Shown one piece after another: positions 62,658-64,000 of a stretch of 64,000 nucleotides of DNA (its first letter is position 1; every line of letters starts with the position of its first letter). This DNA comes from Gordionus sp. m RMFG-2023. Its lineage: Eukaryota > Nematomorpha > Gordioida > Chordodea > Parachordodidae. The stretch is taken from positions 9,587,366 to 9,651,365 of the forward strand of contig NC_088777.1 of NCBI RefSeq assembly GCF_954871325.1, written 5' to 3'. A model generated the notes under the pieces. That model did no database searches, was not told the origin of the DNA, and saw only the letters and a list, made by a program, of their open reading frames with translations. The translations under genes were made by a program, and so were the position numbers.

Positions 62658-64000
62658 TGTTGCATCATCCTGAAAATATCTCATCCAATAGTTAAATAAG
62701 GCACCAATATACGATTTTTTTAAATTATATTTATAACCCATTGTCGCATATATTTTTATTAATTTCATAAAATAAAGTTTAATGATCAAATAAAGCCAAT
62801 TACAAGTCCATCTCTTTCTTATAGAAAATATTTTTAAAAACGTCCATAATGCAATTACAAATCGACAGATACAACATTTTCAAGCACGCAGGGAATAATC
62901 TTTATGCTCTAAGGCTGTAAATATTCATTTTTATTTTATTTTTTTTTCAATATTTATTAAAATCTCCCTTTTTAAGGATATTTAATTGGAATAAATTCGT
63001 TTTAGGAAGGGGATTAAATTTAAAGATAAAAATATATTCTTCAAAATATTCATTATTTATATTTTTTATAACTGGAAAGTGGGAGAGTGTTCTTCATTTC
63101 CCACCCTGCTGGTGATACACCTGAACAGAGCTTTTAACTGATACTTTTTCTATCGAGAGGACTTTAACAGAATCTTTAATCCATTTATTTTAACTTAGCT
63201 TACTTTACTTTATTTTATGAAATTTTGATATGATACTATAAATGAACGTGGAGCAATAACTTAGAATTTATAATATTAATTACATCTGATTTTAACTCTT
63301 TTAAGAACGGTTATTTTTAAAAAATTTTAAAAAGCAAACGAAATGGAAATTTTATAGAAGTCATTGATTCAGAGTTTTACTTTCGATTCGGTTCATCCGG
63401 TGGTAAATATTCTTTTATTTTAATCATATTTATTTACAGATATAACTTACATTAAAGAAATTAAGCTTAAAATCAGCCATCACCCACCTTTAAAGTAATT
63501 AAATTATGCTGTAGTTCTCGGGTATAGGCTTTTTCTTTGTCCCACTCCTTCTAAATTAAAGCCTATAGAGGTTTAAGCAACATTTTTCGAAATGTTGTGC
63601 CTACAAGTACGTGCGGCTTGCCCACAAACGTGTGGAGGGCTCCTCATATTTTTATTTTTATACCCAAATTAAATTGTTCCAATTAGATGGAAATGAGGAA
63701 AACCTAGCGTAGCTCTGTTGAATCTTCAACGTTAGAGGGCAAAAGCGCTATATATCACGTATCACGTAGAAGTCATTAAAATTTTGAATATAATAATTAT
63801 AAAAAATCCAATTCATTTAAATTAAAAAAAACATCTAATAAATCTTTTTTTCTTTATATAATTCATTCAAATAGCATTGAAATAATAGGTATTCACATAT
63901 TCAACAACATTAATTGGATCATTCAATCAACATTCTACTAACTTCCCCTATTATTTATACATTATTATCAATATATTAAATAATTAATTATTTGTTAATC
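62658..64000. other. Non-coding DNA, one GC-richer patch
   Basis: No gene seen. At about 63520-63770 the sequence is less AT-rich and contains two inverted pairs, TATAGGCTTT/AAAGCCTATA and CAACATTT/AAATGTTG, plus TATCACGTATCACGTAG. This may be the remnant of another element; no ends or product could be assigned. Confidence 0.45.

Noticed and set aside
1-64000. Retroviruses, LTR elements, Polintons or LINEs
   Set aside because: No reverse transcriptase, integrase, capsid or long direct terminal repeats were recognised; visible mobile DNA is all DNA-transposon type.

Overview
The window is a very AT-rich stretch of eukaryotic nuclear DNA, most likely from an invertebrate animal. Coding sequence is thin and cut into small exons by GT-AG introns, from 39 bp to more than 6 kb long. 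Between the exons are many short DNA transposons. I saw no bacterial operon, no CRISPR array, no convincing rRNA or tRNA, and no recognisable retroelement. The species cannot be named from sequence alone.

Two genes are recognised with confidence, both on the plus strand. COPS7 (COP9 signalosome subunit 7) lies at 10172-14633 in six exons and ends in an unusually long Asn/Ser-rich tail. SND1 / Tudor-SN lies at 41604-60510 in 24 phase-consistent exons encoding about 1001 residues (SN1-SN4, Tudor, split SN5). Its last intron of 6.7 kb holds a complete-looking hAT transposon and several smaller repeats.

Two further genes are supported by exon phase agreement but not identified. One, on the minus strand at 21879-23597, is the 3' end of a gene with three visible exons. 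The other, on the plus strand at about 34840-37677 (perhaps starting near 30 kb), encodes a cysteine-rich, probably secreted protein.

Layout: 1-10 kb is non-coding with two non-autonomous hAT elements. At 10-14.6 kb is COPS7, with a decayed hAT in its fourth intron. At 16.1-19.1 kb is a 2984-bp hAT with a broken BED-finger transposase. At 19.9-24.1 kb is a cluster of palindromic MITEs overlapping the minus-strand gene. At 25.0-26.4 kb is a decayed Tc1/IS630-like element. At 26.8-34.8 kb are non-coding DNA, MITEs, a tandem array and a 125-bp hairpin. At 34.8-37.7 kb is the cysteine-rich gene. At 37.7-41.6 kb is non-coding DNA. At 41.6-60.5 kb is SND1, and at 60.5-64 kb are non-coding DNA and another MITE.

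The most interesting theme is the mobile DNA. Several hAT families have terminal repeats that are variants of CAGTGTTGTTAA. A palindromic MITE family in at least eight places shares that terminus, including inside introns of two genes. Exon boundaries and target duplications below were read by eye and should be treated as such.
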